Source: Mya arenaria
Taxonomy: Eukaryota; Mollusca; Bivalvia; Myida; Myidae
DNA: 64,000 nucleotides
Assembly (NCBI RefSeq): GCF_026914265.1
Contig: NC_069127.1
Coordinates: forward strand, 64,011,580-64,075,579
Direction of reading: 5' to 3'
Below, piece by piece: positions 38,009 to 51,167 of the stretch; position 1 is the first letter of the stretch; each line of letters starts with the position of its first letter. Position numbers and translations under genes: made by a program. Under the pieces are notes generated by a model, which saw nothing but the letters and a program-made list of their open reading frames with translations, had not been told where the DNA came from and made no database searches.

Positions 38009-39061
38009 AGTACTTTCCTTCATTTATTAATAATAAAAGAAAAAAGAAACGCTATCAATCATTGTTGTGCATATGTTCATATTTTTGTTTTATACTTACT
38101 AGCATTGTCAATATTTTTAGATTAAACAAAAATGCACAAAATAACCTAAGTTGCCTTATCTGCACCCTGCAATTTCCGATCTGTACTGCACCTTTAAAAA
38201 TATTTATAAAAGAAACTCGTATTACTATCATTATCCAGTTTTATTCTAAATGTAAAACATATACATCAACAAAATATATCAACAAAGAAAAAACATGTTT
38301 AAAATAATACACGATTTGGTAAATCAACCTATCGGCCTAACAGATTGTAAAAAAAAGGTTACATAACATCAGTTTCTCAATCGACTCAATGACTCTTTGA
38401 TTCTCATAAGAAAAAAAATGCAATTCTTATTTACTTAGTGTGTTATCAACCGTCTAAATAATGGCAAGCTTTCCTTGTTGTAAATTAACGACTTTTTATA
38501 AATAATCAATATCATACACTGTCAAGACCCAATAAAAAATCCGAGCGTTATCTGCAAGATAGGAAAAGTCTCTGGTATTTAAATGAAAAAGGCGGGAAAA
38601 GGGACAAAAGCTTCATTACATTTTCCAGTGACACCAACTAAAATAATCAACATGACAATATGGCGAATGTTTATAGAATCCAAACAATATGTATGCATAG
38701 GTATATACAAAATCAAATTAAAATAACAACACACAAATAAATCAATAACAAACGAACGTAACAAAGTAGCTGCACATGATGAAATAACTTGAATATTTTT
38801 ATAGATGAAATACAATGAAAAAACAAAGATACAATTTGGAGTCGCCATTTGTACCAACATCAACACTATTGAAACAGTTAAAACTCCTTGTTGTCCCTAC
38901 AGTATTGGTTATGTCCTTTGTAATATGACTGCATGCATAAAATGTACGACATAGAGTTCGAAATCAACGTGTAATCGAATTTTGTCTCTTCAAGAGCATG
39001 TTAATAACAGATATAACAACTTCTTCTACACATTCTTACGACACGTTGTGTCGGATATCAT

Positions 39062-39067
39062 TTTATT
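39062..39067 (-). terminator. candidate polyadenylation signal of TYMP-2
   Basis: AATAAA on the - strand, about 50 bases after the TYMP-2 stop codon. Confidence 0.4.
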
Positions 39068-39116
39068 TACAATGAACTAATGTCTGAGCGTGGTGAGCGT
39101 GATGACGTCTCGATAG

Positions 39117-42100
39117 TTACGTGATAACGTCAAGAACACGTGTGGCGTGCGTGACCGGGCGATCACCAATAACAAACGCGTCCTTGAGCAAACCTGCAAA
39201 TTCTTCAGGAAAAATGCCATCCTCGTCGTGATGGACCACCATCGCAACTTCGTCTGAAATAGTGAGGGGATTACATTCAATTTATATTATGAATCAATAA
39301 TGTCTGTAAAATTGCAATCAATATATAAACACATACATGAATAAGATATAATTGGAATTGTTGTTTTATTTTTATTAAAACACTTTTACTTATTGTCTTT
39401 TGTCTAAAAGTTACTAACGTTACTTCTTTAAATCATCTCATTTAGCACGTTGTCCCGTAATAATTAAAAGAACTTTTTTCAGGAAATCACGAAAGAAGCC
39501 ATGCTGCTTATCTTATTAACATAAACATCGCTTATGTAAAGAAGGATAAACACAAATAACGGTACAAATCAGAAACCATAGCACATTTGGTACGGTAACC
39601 ACAGTAAGTCTTTCTTAAGCAACAAATCTATGATACAAATGAAATAAAGTTTTTTATGTACCAACCTTTCTCTATAGCGTCACCGATGTGCTTTTTCAAA
39701 TGAATTCCAACCGCGAAGTTAATGACCTCTCCCGCCTTTGCTCGGCCAGCTCCCAACTTCCCTGTTACTATGGCACAATTCATTGAGTCGATGCTGTGGA
39801 TGTGGCCTGTATATGGTCGAAGGAAAATCAATATTTATATAGAGAAGAACGAACAAAGTCGTGAAATAAGGCATGTTTCATTAAAGCGTATGACGGAAAG
39901 AATCTTGAAGCTCAGATTGTTCGGAAATTTATTTTTAAAATATATTTAACGAAAACAAAGTGTCAACAAAGTTTCACCTGTTATTTGTCTCTTTTTTGAG
40001 AACTTCAAAAGTTATTTTGAACTAAAGACCAAAAAAGAAATCGAATCTTTCAAATATCGGAAATGTCGGCAGATCGGACCATTTATCTCATTAGCTCTTT
40101 AGAATAAATAAGATTAACAGCATTATTTCAGTAAATACCTGATTTTGCACATTGAATTTCATATGTGTATTTTGCCTTGGGCAAGACCTCAAACACATCC
40201 GCTCCCTTGCGGCACAGTTTGTCCGCAATTTCCTCTTGGACACCCTGAGCCACGATCATGGCCCGGAACTTGGCAAGGGCTCTTCCGTCATTCAGCGTCG
40301 AAGCTATCATATTAATAGCCGCATCCATGCTTTCTGCCGCGTTGATTTTGTACAGAAGCTGTCCACCTGAAGAACACATGTAAGTTTACAATTATATTAG
40401 TTTAGTTTTGATCGAAAGTTCTGATGTTTGATTTCAGACTCAGTAGTCGAAACGGCAACTCTAAGCTATGTATCCTTCTGTTATGCAGATCATAAAAGTG
40501 CTGCATACACTCCAACGTAAATGTTTAGATTTTGCCATGTAAGAAACTTGCTTTTCATGAGTCTGGGTCTAGTTTCAAACTTTAAAAAGTTTGTAAACAT
40601 TGGCCCTGATTTGAATTACTCTCGATTTCGCATCTTAGTAGAAGATAGTAGTAACGTATGTAGTTACTAACCCAATACACCTTATGTAGTAACTAACCCA
40701 AGACAACTTATGTAGTAACTAACCCAATACAACTTATGTATTAACTAACCCAAGACATATAGAAATAATTTGAATATAAAAGAAGGAAGAGCAATACTTG
40801 TACTAATTAATGGGTATTTATTCACCAAAATGGCATGCAATATATTGGGTGGGGGGGTACATAGTAAGTAGTTCAAAGGTCAAATCATTGCAGAGTCACG
40901 TGTATAGTTCAGTCAAAAGTTAAGGAGTATATTCGATAAAGAGGCTAGCGCAACGTAAAGAAAATCCCCACTCAATACCATAACCGAATGATCCCTTATA
41001 AGGACTGTTATCTTAAAGTACATCACATGAGTAACCCACTTAATTATGTGCAATTCAAACATCACTATACAAATAGCGATAACAGAAATATTCATTTACA
41101 TAACTTTCTCCAACACGACATTTCAAGGACAAGTAAATATCGCCTCATTTCCCGCCACAACAAATCAGAAAATTGGGCCACTGCGTCAGTGGGTAACTAA
41201 GATTAAGATGTGAACCAAACAAGTGTTTATATAATCATATATACAGGTTTAGGGATAGGTCAAATGTGAGATGATAAAATACTAATAAACCGACTTTCGC
41301 CATACCAAGTCTTGTTACGAGGTCTGTTAAATCGTTTGGACCATTGCCATGTAGACACTCAATCGATTCAGCCACTTCGAAAGCGTTTCCGATTTTCTTT
41401 CCGATTGGTGAATTCATGTCGGTAAGTAGGGCAACAGTCTGCACACCAGATCCGTTTCCGGCGGCAACCTGATAGGAAAATTACTGCAATGAGAACTGTA
41501 TACGCACAAAAGCCCCTTAGTAGTCACTTGATATTTATAAAATCAAATATTAATGATTGATATAGGATATAGCATTCTTATCTTTCTCTTTTATTAACAC
41601 GAACTAAGTATGGTTTACACATTTTGTTGATAAAAAACAAAGAGTAAATTTAGAAAAACTGTTATATATAAGAGAAAGTATCAAAAGCCCCAGCGTCGAT
41701 CATCATAGTATAATTTTAAAACATTCTAACTTATACAATCATATAGATTAACCAGAGAATAGTAGACTCAATCGCCCTTGGCTGACCTACAAAACTTTTT
41801 TCTAAAATTTGAGGGTGATGGAACAGTTGCTGGACTCTGATACATGTTGGTCAAAAGTTTAACCAAGGTTTAGGACATAGTTAGATAAGGTCAACCACAA
41901 CTGGTTCATGGTCCAATTAATTCTTGGATCGCGTGTGTTTTGTTTTATCATTCGACTTGCTTTCATGTATGTTTGATCATTATGAATCGATATTTATATT
42001 TTGGGTAGGCAGTTTTTCGTTGTTGATTATCACCCGAAAACAAGGTAACATTTTTTAAAATGTACTTCTTGTTTCATATGCCTATATGTTGATCGTAAAG

Positions 42101-45100
42101 ACCTTGTTTAATAGCGTCTAATTTAAACAGTAAAACAGTACATAGTATGATCTATACTTAGACAAGAGTAAAGACATGTTATATAACGATATATCTGATA
42201 CTCTCAAATACTGTGGTGGTGGTGGTGGTGGTGGCGGCGGCGGTGTCGTTCCTGTTTTTGTCTTCTTTTAGTGACTGACGAACAAAAGTCCATACAATAA
42301 TATTATTCAAGCATACGTACTAAATAAAATAAATTTAAAAGGTCAGATAACAACACAATTACCATTCTTTGTGCAAGTTCTCGTGCGTCTTTCTCATTCT
42401 TTAGGAAAGCCCCCTTCCCAATTTTCACGTCTAGAACAAGGGCGTCCAATGACTCGGCGACTTTCTTGGAGATTATTGAGGCTGAAACATCAAGACATAC
42501 ACTTGTTAAGATCAGACATCAATGATGAATTGTGTGTTTCTGTGCATCGTTTAAAGAAAATGCTCGAATATATTGCATACAAAACATTTTGCGAACAATC
42601 ACGAGTAGTTTTTTTTAATGTGTGTACCATCAAATGATTAAAATTCACATTTATAAGCGACGTGAGAGAAGAACATTAGGTTAGTGTTATCAAAGATTAA
42701 CGATACTTATATCGGGCTAGCAACAATAAAAATGTTTTTCTAGGCTTATGTACGGTAAATTTTAAAGCTTTCTTTTATATCGTTTTGTTTGGCATTGCGG
42801 TTTGGTTGGCGATGGCCAACAACAAACAATGCAAAATCCTCTGTAAAAAAATACTTTTTAATTTTACTGGATAGGCCATGACTAATTTTGACATTGTTAA
42901 ACTGATGTTTTTTTTAGTTTTCTCCGTAAACTTTCAATTATAAATGAAATGTCAATATTAAGTTCAAACCGTTATATACGAAATGCAACAGAGTCGAAAA
43001 ACAGTATTTGTTTAACAACTCATTACCTACAAGATAGAGCTAAAAAATGTTACCGATCGTTAAGCTGATACAGATATCTCAACAGCAAATAAATTAATTT
43101 GAATATACACAGACATCTTAAATTGTGTCCTTACATGTTATTAGGCCAATGTTTTCTGTCGTTGACGTCACATCGCGCGTGGCATACATAATTTTGTCTG
43201 CTGGCACGAGATTGCTCGTCTGTCCAACAATGCAGCAGCCGACGTTTTCAAGAATCTTGATCATGTTTGCGTGCGATTGGGAAACCGTGAATCCAGGAAT
43301 GGCTTCAAGTTTGTCGAGTGTTCCGCCTGTGTGACTCAGACCGCGCCCCGACACCATCGGTACCTGTGATAAAGAGAGTGAGAATTCGCTAGTGCCTTCT
43401 TTTCGCTAGACATATGGCGATTTCTTGTGCTATGATATTATTATTTCAACAATTAATAGATTTGTTGTAGTTTTGTTGGAGTTGACAATTTACAGCATTT
43501 AACATTATACTATTTCTGCAGTTGTATGGTTCCTTTTAGGTGGAATTGTATTTATGGAATTCGAATTACTGTTACTTTTCGTTTAGGTGTTTTATTTTTC
43601 TTTGTGTACTTGTTGTCCCCTGCTGAAAGCTGCACTCACCTTCATACCACACGCGGCCAAGGCGGGTGCGAGAATCAGGCTGACTTTGTCCCCAACTCCA
43701 CCAGTGCTGTGTTTGTCGACAATCCTGCCCTTCCATTCCGCTGGCCACTTCAGAACCTCACCACTGTGTGTCATTGCGCGCGTCAAGTAGGTCGTCTCCT
43801 CAGAATCAAGGCTGCGGATGTACATCGCCATCAGCATGGCGCCTGTGAGAGAAAGAGAGAAAAGCATTACGCCCTTGTATCTGTTACGCCTCTGTATCAC
43901 ACTCTTTTCCGCAAAATCCCGCGCTACTATCCAACCCCAACCCCCGACCTGCACACAAACCGACGCTCCAATAGGCACCAAACTTTTACTCAGAATTTTT
44001 TTTGCAAAATTCGGATGTAAATTTGATATCTTTGTAAACGAAAGTTGAATTCAGGCAGTGCGTACTTGATATATAATGGCTAGTTGTTTTAATACTTTGA
44101 ACAGGAAATCACAAATTAAGTTTACTGGGACAATAATAAAACTAAGATTTTCATATTTTAAAACATTACTCCGGTGTAAAAGATCATAACAATTCATCTG
44201 TGTCTATATCTAGGATTCTACTTTAGGCTCATTCAGTTTATCAATCAATGTAATTGTTTAAAACACTGTGTATTGCAAGCTTTATTTCCAATAGGCTGTA
44301 ATTGATGTATTTGAAAAATGAAGTATTGCGTGTACAAGTCAGGCATGAAGTATAAAATTATTTGCTTTTTCGCTTTTAAATATGCTGTCATATGGAACAA
44401 ATTCATAATATTTCAAGGCATTAGCATGACGTTTTTTTTAATAGTTTTTGGGGAAGATAATTCAGACTAGTTGTTTTTGCATAGTGATATGTAACCATGT
44501 AAACACAGATTTTCTTCAGGTTAAAGGCATGTCCTTGACGTTCAACTGCTTAACTGAATTTAGACAGTAATGTATTCAGAAAGGAATATTTAAGTGACAT
44601 AAAATGTATATAAACACGTTAAATATGTCATATATATTTTGAATACGCTAAATTAAGAATATATACCTATAGAGAATGCATTCTGAATAATGAACATGAT
44701 TTTGTTGTATAATTATCCATTTATATTGTCTTTAATCAAAACAATATGAATACTAAAAACTATATGCTGTGTGTTCCTGTGGATTAAAACAGTTAGTTGA
44801 GTAAGTGATATGCATTTTTTCCTCAAATCAATATGATTTAATGATAAATGCTCTGAATTGTTGACGTTGCTAAACTTACGGCGTCATTTTTAGAAACAGG
44901 GTCAGGAGAAATATTTTAGATATTTACAGAGTGAAATTGATCTATTTTTAGATCGAATTGACTCAATGAGGATTGAGTCATGGAACTCCAAATTTCTATT
45001 TATAGATCAATATCGCGTTCAATCCTGTTTGTAAAAATGTTCTCTTGTTTCAGTATAAAGGGTTTATTTATACATAATACATAATCATGTAAAAATGATA

Positions 45101-46128
45101 AAATTTCCCATAATCTACTAACAGATTTATAGGTAGGATTAGCTTCTGTGTGGTGGAACTCAAAAATTATATTTATAGATCAATATCGCGCGTAATCCTG
45201 TTCATACAGATGTTCTTTGTTTCATCATGAAAGGTTTATTTATACATCATACATAATCATGTTAAAATGCTAATGTTGCCAATAATCTTTGATAGATTTA
45301 TAGGTAGGATTGGCTTCTGTGTTGTGGAATTCCAAATTTCTATTTATAGATCAATATCGCGTTAAATCATGTTTATAAAACATATTGAATATTGATTCAT
45401 CATAAATCGCCACCTTAGTGCAAGAACGCAATATTTACTTCTATTTCTTTATGCAGTTATTGAGTTATTGCACTAAGGTGACGAAATGGTTTATTTATAC
45501 ATAATACATAATCATGTAACAATTGCTAATATTGAAAATAATCCGACGCAATAACAGTGCACGCAATAGTGTAAATAAAACTATTACAAAAAATCAAACT
45601 CAAGGTAGATTTACAAAATTTAATACCTTTAATGCATTCATAATGAGTTTAAGCAGGTAAGGCCTGCAGTAAACGCAGAAAGAACCAATAACTTTACAGG
45701 AACAAAAAAAAATCAAACAAAGTTGAGATTTTTTATAAAATTAAAATGTTATTTTTATACAATAACCGATTTGATGAAAAAGTACCGCATGTTAAATTAG
45801 ATGTGTTTTTGTAAAGTTTAATTTGTTATTATAAATGTTCGTAAATTAATGGGGGCACTTTGGTCGGTAAAATAAAATTGAAAAAAAAACACACATAAAT
45901 ATCAATTTGGGCAGTAAAAACAAACACCAAATAACTCAACTTTCCATTTTTAATTATAATACAAGTATCATAAATATTCGTACCTAATTGCGCATCTTGC
46001 ACATGACCTGCTACTACTTCTCGCACAAAATATTCCACCTCTTCACGAGTTAGGGAGTTTCCATCTCTTTTCTTTTGAATCAAGTTAGGAATAGTTCCCC
46101 GATTGATGCTTCTTGAGCAAGGAGGCAT
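39117..46128 (-). CDS. TYMP: thymidine phosphorylase, paralogue 2 (8 exons, 454 aa)
   Basis: Exons in coding order: 45984-46128, 43640-43842, 43135-43363, 42363-42481, 41306-41468, 40139-40366, 39666-39806, 39117-39253. Exon lengths 2-8 (203, 229, 119, 163, 228, 141, 137 nt) are identical to paralogue 1, and the frame is open throughout. KHSTGG is at residues 92-97 and [16 protein letters not shown] at 121-136. The base-binding set H93, R179, S194, K198 is complete. The start is the first ATG (MPPCSR); an upstream in-frame TTG exists but is not favoured. The N-terminus is 15 residues shorter than paralogue 1; the two agree again from [16 protein letters not shown] onward. Both copies look functional, so dosage or tissue-specific use rather than decay is expected. 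Confidence 0.94.
40650..40762. repeat. 27-bp tandem repeat, 4 copies, in TYMP-2 intron 5
   Basis: TATGTAGTAACTAACCCAA recurs with slight changes. Absent from the matching TYMP-1 intron. Confidence 0.85.
42213..42246. repeat. (GGT)n/(GGC)n microsatellite in TYMP-2 intron 4
   Basis: About 11 trinucleotides, G-rich on the + strand. Not present in TYMP-1. Confidence 0.9.
44984..45540. repeat. 171-bp tandem repeat in TYMP-2 intron 1, with a palindromic insertion
   Basis: Units start at 44984, 45155 and 45326 (TTTATAGATCAATATCGCG in each), an exact 171-bp period for the first two steps. The third unit is interrupted at 45411-45480 by a small palindrome with arms CACCTTAGTGCAA and TTGCACTAAGGTG. 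Not seen in TYMP-1 intron 1. Confidence 0.85.
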
Positions 46129-46327
46129 TTTTGTTTTGGATTTGGATTTTTCTTCTATCGCTTTCAAACAACAAATATAATTTAAATTTGTTCAAAATTC
46201 TTCCCGGACGGTATTGCTTTGTTCAGTCAACCCAAGATTTAACTTATAAATCAAAGACGCGTCTACGCCTTTCAATTTAACTTCTTCAGAATGTGACAAT
46301 TGTATAGAAGTAGCAAGACTGGTGCGC

Positions 46328-46336
46328 CCTTATATA
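46328..46336 (-). promoter_or_regulatory. TATA box of TYMP-2
   Basis: TATATAAGG on the - strand, 200 bp upstream of the ATG, in the same setting (CTACAA...TATA...GGGCGC) as the TYMP-1 box. Confidence 0.65.
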
Positions 46337-46499
46337 TCGCCAGTTGTAGACGGATATTGCAAAGGAGACTAGTTTCTCTTTAGCCCTCCTTCTAACAGTT
46401 TTTGTCATGTGATCTACGTGATGTTTACAATTATTTAACGCATTATAGTGTACATTTTTTCCAAAGCGGACGATTTTATCGTAATCATAAAATCAGCGA

Positions 46500-48002
46500 T
46501 ATTGTTGATATCGTTGTCTTCCTTGTGTTATTAAGGGAGTCTTTTAATGAAAGGGAATTCTTTTTGACGCTTAATAGCGTAATGATATGTTATCCATCAA
46601 ACGACAAGGATAGCAGGTACATTACTCAACTGAAAACGTAAACAAGTCAGGTTACCGTAACCTAAGTTTGTTGCATTAAGTTCAACTTAATCAAATTTAA
46701 GTGTTTTATTTATTAATAGATTTACTTATACTATAAATAAAATAGTGTAACCGCAATCTTGGAAAACGGATGCTACTTATAAAACAAGTCGCGACCAAAT
46801 ACGGCCTTACACACTTATCGAGGTTTGAAAAAAAGCATGATGCTTAAGAAAAAGGAAAGGGAGCTGATGTTAAAATGGGTATATTGTTTCGAAGTTTTTA
46901 GAACCTAGATGTAATGATTTATTTTGTTAATAGAAGAATCTTCAAAGCAAGAAGGGATAAAGGTGCACCCTGGTCTCCATGAAAACAAAAGGGGCAGTGG
47001 GGAGCACCCGGCTAATACTCTTTAGATGAAACCCTATTGTACTGATCTTACGTTAAATCAGCAAATGTTGCATTCAAATAAAAAGTTTGCGGGGCTTGTT
47101 GGGGAGGATCCAAGTCATCATTTGGAAGTCATGTATCCCGTTTTGCTTTCGTCAGATAACGGCTCATTATGTGCGTTTATTTACATCGCGTTTCAATGCT
47201 ATCTCGTATATCAGTATATTGTTTTTATGGTATATTTAAGGAAGATAATGTCATAGCACGAATGCATTCCACTCAATGAATCATCATAAATCAAAAGGCA
47301 GCCTTGCGCAGATCTATGTTATCTCCGATAACAAGGTTTTAGTGCACGCATGCTATCCTATATTAATACATGTTCATATATGAAGTATAAAGAAAATGAT
47401 AGCTTGTCCTAGGTATAGCCTTATAAAAAAATAACATAATTATACATTTTGTATATTTTTTATAAAGTAATTCATTTTCCAAAAACTTCATTTTTGAGAT
47501 TTTTATATTATTTATTGGCTTTTGACATAGTAGATTGTCTTCCAGCGTAGGAAAGACGCGCATATGGGAGTATTGCGACACCAAGAGCGCTATCTGACTT
47601 AAGTGAATATTAAACTCTTTTTGATAAACTAGATTATATGATTAGGGTTATTTATTGTTTTATTCATTGCGAGGCCAAATATTAATTAATATTAAGTTAA
47701 CTCCTGTTTTAATGATATATTTCTTTTCCTTTCTTTTTTTAAATTTGTCTTTATCGTTTTTATCCAAAATCATTTTTAGATTATTTATGTCCTTCAAACA
47801 TGGTTATATTCCATATAAGGTTTCCCCTTTTGGGTTGTTATCGCCCAAACTATTTAATATCATTAGTCTTGTTTTCTAACAAAATGAATGTGCGTTCTCT
47901 GTGTACTTAAGTAAATGTAAGACTACATTAGGCACACCGACAAAAGGGACAACTGAGTGCATGTTCAAAATGATGGACTTTAACCGTTCGCTGTACATAG
48001 CT
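46500..48002. other. intergenic, no recognised feature
   Basis: AT-rich. Frames at 47026-47256 and 47655-47879 (+) and 47363-47584 (-) lack known motifs and splice context. No TYMP exon 2-8 sequence was found here. Confidence 0.4.
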
Positions 48003-48177
48003 GTCATGCCGCCATAAAACCTGCACTCTCACAGGTTGTCATGCCGCCATAAAACCTGCAGTCCCACAGGTTGTCATGCCGCCATTAAACCTGCACTCCC
48101 ACAGGTTGTCATGCCGCCATAAAACCTGCACTCCCACAGGTTGTCATGCCGCCATAAAACCTGCACTCCCACTGGTT
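48003..48177. repeat. 35-bp minisatellite, 5 exact-period copies
   Basis: GTCATGCCGCCATAAAACC starts at 48003, 48038, 48073, 48108 and 48143. Copies differ at only a few positions. Confidence 0.95.
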
Positions 48178-48789
48178 GATCGTTTTGACAACTATTTTTT
48201 TATGTCTTGGAAGTAGCAATTTTTTTCGTGCATATCTAGAAACCAGTGATATTTATAACACTGCTGACAAAAATGAGATGGGTTTTTTTCATATTTACGT
48301 TCGAAAATTAATGTAATCATACATATATTCTTAACGCGTTTATTCAGCTATATATGGACCTTATGCATTATATCGAAGAAATCAACAGTGAAAAATGCAA
48401 CGCAGCCGTTTTACATATGTTGTACTCTCAGTTTTACTTTTTAATAGATTGGTAGTTACGGACCGCCGTGTACAGAAGTCAGACTTATGACATGTTATTT
48501 ATAGTAACTATAGTTTGACTTCGCTGTGTTCCGACACCACTCGTTATCTTTCGAAAGTTCTTCGCAAGAAATTTAGATATTTAATGACTGTCCGTTTAAA
48601 AACTTTGCTTTCGTACATATTTATACGCACATAATGTTTAATATATATCAAGCGAGTACTTTACATCGATAAATCGCTTATGATAATTGTTAAATTAATT
48701 TGGAATCAGATAATCGCTTTAATTGAAAGCTTTGACCTTTCTTCATAACATGGTGCAAAAGATCAGTTTAAAAAGATAACAGTGTATGT
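48178..48789. other. intergenic, nothing recognised
   Basis: AT-rich sequence without convincing coding, RNA or repeat structure. Confidence 0.4.
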
Positions 48790-49106
48790 TTTGACAGTGC
48801 ACCGTCAGACGGCCGTATTGTGAAAAGGTTTGACGATAAGAAACAAAACTTTCATTCAAACTTTGGCAAAAGACCGAAAGCGGGGCTCTGTAAGCGACGT
48901 AGACTGAGCTATGTTAAGTTAATAGTTAAGAAAATAGGAAAAATATCTTTGTTTCAAGTCTTCATTCGAAGCAAAATTTTGCCTTCCGAAGTAGCATTTC
49001 ATCACGTGGTATATCGAGGGGTGAAAGCGAAAAAGTTCTATCTGCTTCTTTATTTAATGTCACTTAGAACTTTTTCGCATTCATCCCTCGATTATTATAC
49101 ACACTG
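48790..49106. mobile_element. MITE family 2, partial copy with nested insertion
   Basis: Matches the right half of 4606-5098 (CCGTCAGACGGCCGTATTG, GCCTTCCGAAGTAGC, ATCACGTGGTAT) and ends with the same ACACACTG terminus. The left terminus is missing or reduced to a few bases. The right TIR is split by the palindrome at 49014-49091. Confidence 0.8.
49014..49091. mobile_element. 78-bp palindromic mini-element nested in MITE family 2
   Basis: Arms TCGAGGGGTGAAAGCG... and its reverse complement at the right side match at 24 of 26 positions around a 26-bp loop. It interrupts CACGTGGTATACACAC of the host element. Confidence 0.85.
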
Positions 49107-50842
49107 GATAAGCTCTTTTTACATTACAACTTTTGATGAAGAAATCCATCAATCAGTTTCAACTTAACGCCACAAAGAAATTAATATAAGCTATTCAAAC
49201 AAAAAGGTCAAAACGCATCTAGTTTTAAAGATGCTCACTTACTCCCAAATAAGATTTACCACAGTTAATAATATTGTTTTAATCTTCCAAACTGGATGAA
49301 TAAATGTCGAAAACAATGGTTCTTATGAAGGATACCGAGTTGAATTTAAAAGAAATTAGCATAAAACACGGTATTTCGACCTTATGAAACTATAGTAGAC
49401 CACAGTAAATCGTTTAACGTTCACCAATCGTTTAATATTTTTGCGCTTTCTGCTATTAAATACACGGCAACAATATTGTTCTCAGTAATTAATATTTTCC
49501 GCACATGCATTATTTAGTAAGTAGTTAAAGGTTTATCAGTCAAAATTTATGTTTGTTATAAATGTGTATGTATTGATTTTGAATAAGAGTGTCACTTTAA
49601 ACATTATATTCAACATAAATATCTTACATTGCAATAGTGTGTATGTCATTATATACATGATATATTGAATCGTGCTGAAACGAAAGCGGAGCTTATTATG
49701 TTTCTCCAAAACGACATCTTGTAAATCATTTTCCATCAAACAATGCAAAACATTTCTCGACAAACTTCCGATGGTCTGAAATAACTATGTAAAATCTTTC
49801 GCCGTTGCCCATTCCAGTTTTGAAAATATATAAAGGGTTTTGTATTTTATTTCTATTTCTCCCACTCTCTTTAAATATTAACGACCATATTCCGATGAAT
49901 AAAACTTTTAATTGGTTTGGCCTTAATGCGTTTCTAAATGAGTATATGTATGACCGATATTTCCACTTAAAGGAAGTAAATGCTTGCAATAACTTAAATA
50001 GCTTTTATCGAGTTTCATGTGAAGGTTGAATTACTTTCCATATAGTAGATAGAAAGGACAATGTAGATAAATCCTAGTTTTGATGATGTGTTTCTATTGA
50101 TTTACAAGAAAGACATGTATATATTTTATTGATTTTTTGTTATTATCGAATTAATGATATTTAAAAGTTGCACCGGGCTTCTGTTGTTTAGTCATGTCAT
50201 TCTGAATTATATCTATATTGACTGGGACGGACAAACAAATAGGTGTATAATATATAAACCAAATGTGAACGTCGGAGAAATCGGCATATAGTCATAATTG
50301 TTGCAATGAGCCAGGCATATGCCCCAGAGTATAAGTAAAACAAAATATGCGTGTTCTGTAGCCATTAAGATACATTTGGAAGCGAGTTCACCGGAGAAAA
50401 CAGAAATTAACTGATTTCTCGATAGTACTCGCTGATTGTTTTGTTTTTTTTTGCATCAATGGCTTCTTTGCAGTCATATAAAAAAATTCTTAAAGCGTTA
50501 GTAACGCTTTTAGCCATAAACCATAACTTTTCGAACAGAAATATGAAAAACGGCTATTTTGTTAGCAGTCTTATATAAAAAAAAAAAACAATCCGTACAT
50601 TTGCACAAAAGATAGCTCATTCAAACTCAGTAGTTTGGTATGAATGAACTCCTGCTTTGGTGTCTATGACCTATAGTTTTAGTGACATTTACCCCCCAAA
50701 AATGCTTAAACTGTAAATATGTGAGAGTGCATCTTTAAGTTCAACTATGATAGGACCACATTAGCAAAACACGTTAGCATTTGTTTTAACATGTCAGTTC
50801 TTGTTTATCAATGATATATCTGTCTCAAGCACGGTTTGGTCA
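49107..50842. other. intergenic, nothing firmly recognised
   Basis: Overlapping 75-87 codon frames on both strands around 49536-50029 have no known motif. No splice-linked exons were seen. Confidence 0.35.
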
Positions 50843-51167
50843 GGCCAAAAAAAATACCTGTGTTTCCGGTAACACTACGAAACCTATTTTTTCTAAATAC
50901 ATCTTTATTTTCGTTGTTACGGTGTCTCTGGTCCCGGGTCCGGAGAATAAACACTCATTCCTGATCTGTATTACCGAGACCCTTTGTCAACAGGAAAACA
51001 AAATGGCGGCGTCAATACTGTCAGTGGACGCCATAAAATGTCCGCATTTTGGGGGCGTAAAATCTTTGTGATCTTTTCTCAACAGCATTGAGCTGTATAG
51101 CAGAGTTCGGCAAACATTTCATCCTGTACGGCACGTAACCGAAAACACAGGTATTTTTTGTTTGGCC
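50843..51167. mobile_element. MITE family 5, about 325 bp
   Basis: Left end GGCCAAAAAAAATACCTGTG; the right end, reverse-complemented, is GGCCAAACAAAAAATACCTG. Inverted repeats are about 28 bp with small indels. The 86-codon frame inside is not transposase-like. Confidence 0.8.

Larger units (their letters stand above)
36440..46500. repeat. TYMP segmental duplication, unit 2
   Basis: Contains TYMP-2 and is collinear with unit 1 (about 21430-33200). The non-genic left part (36440-39100) has only patchy similarity to unit 1 and contains a MITE at 37755-38008. Confidence 0.75.

Noticed and set aside
43526..44020. 164-codon + strand frame
   Set aside because: Antisense to TYMP-2 exon 2 plus intron sequence; no family resemblance.
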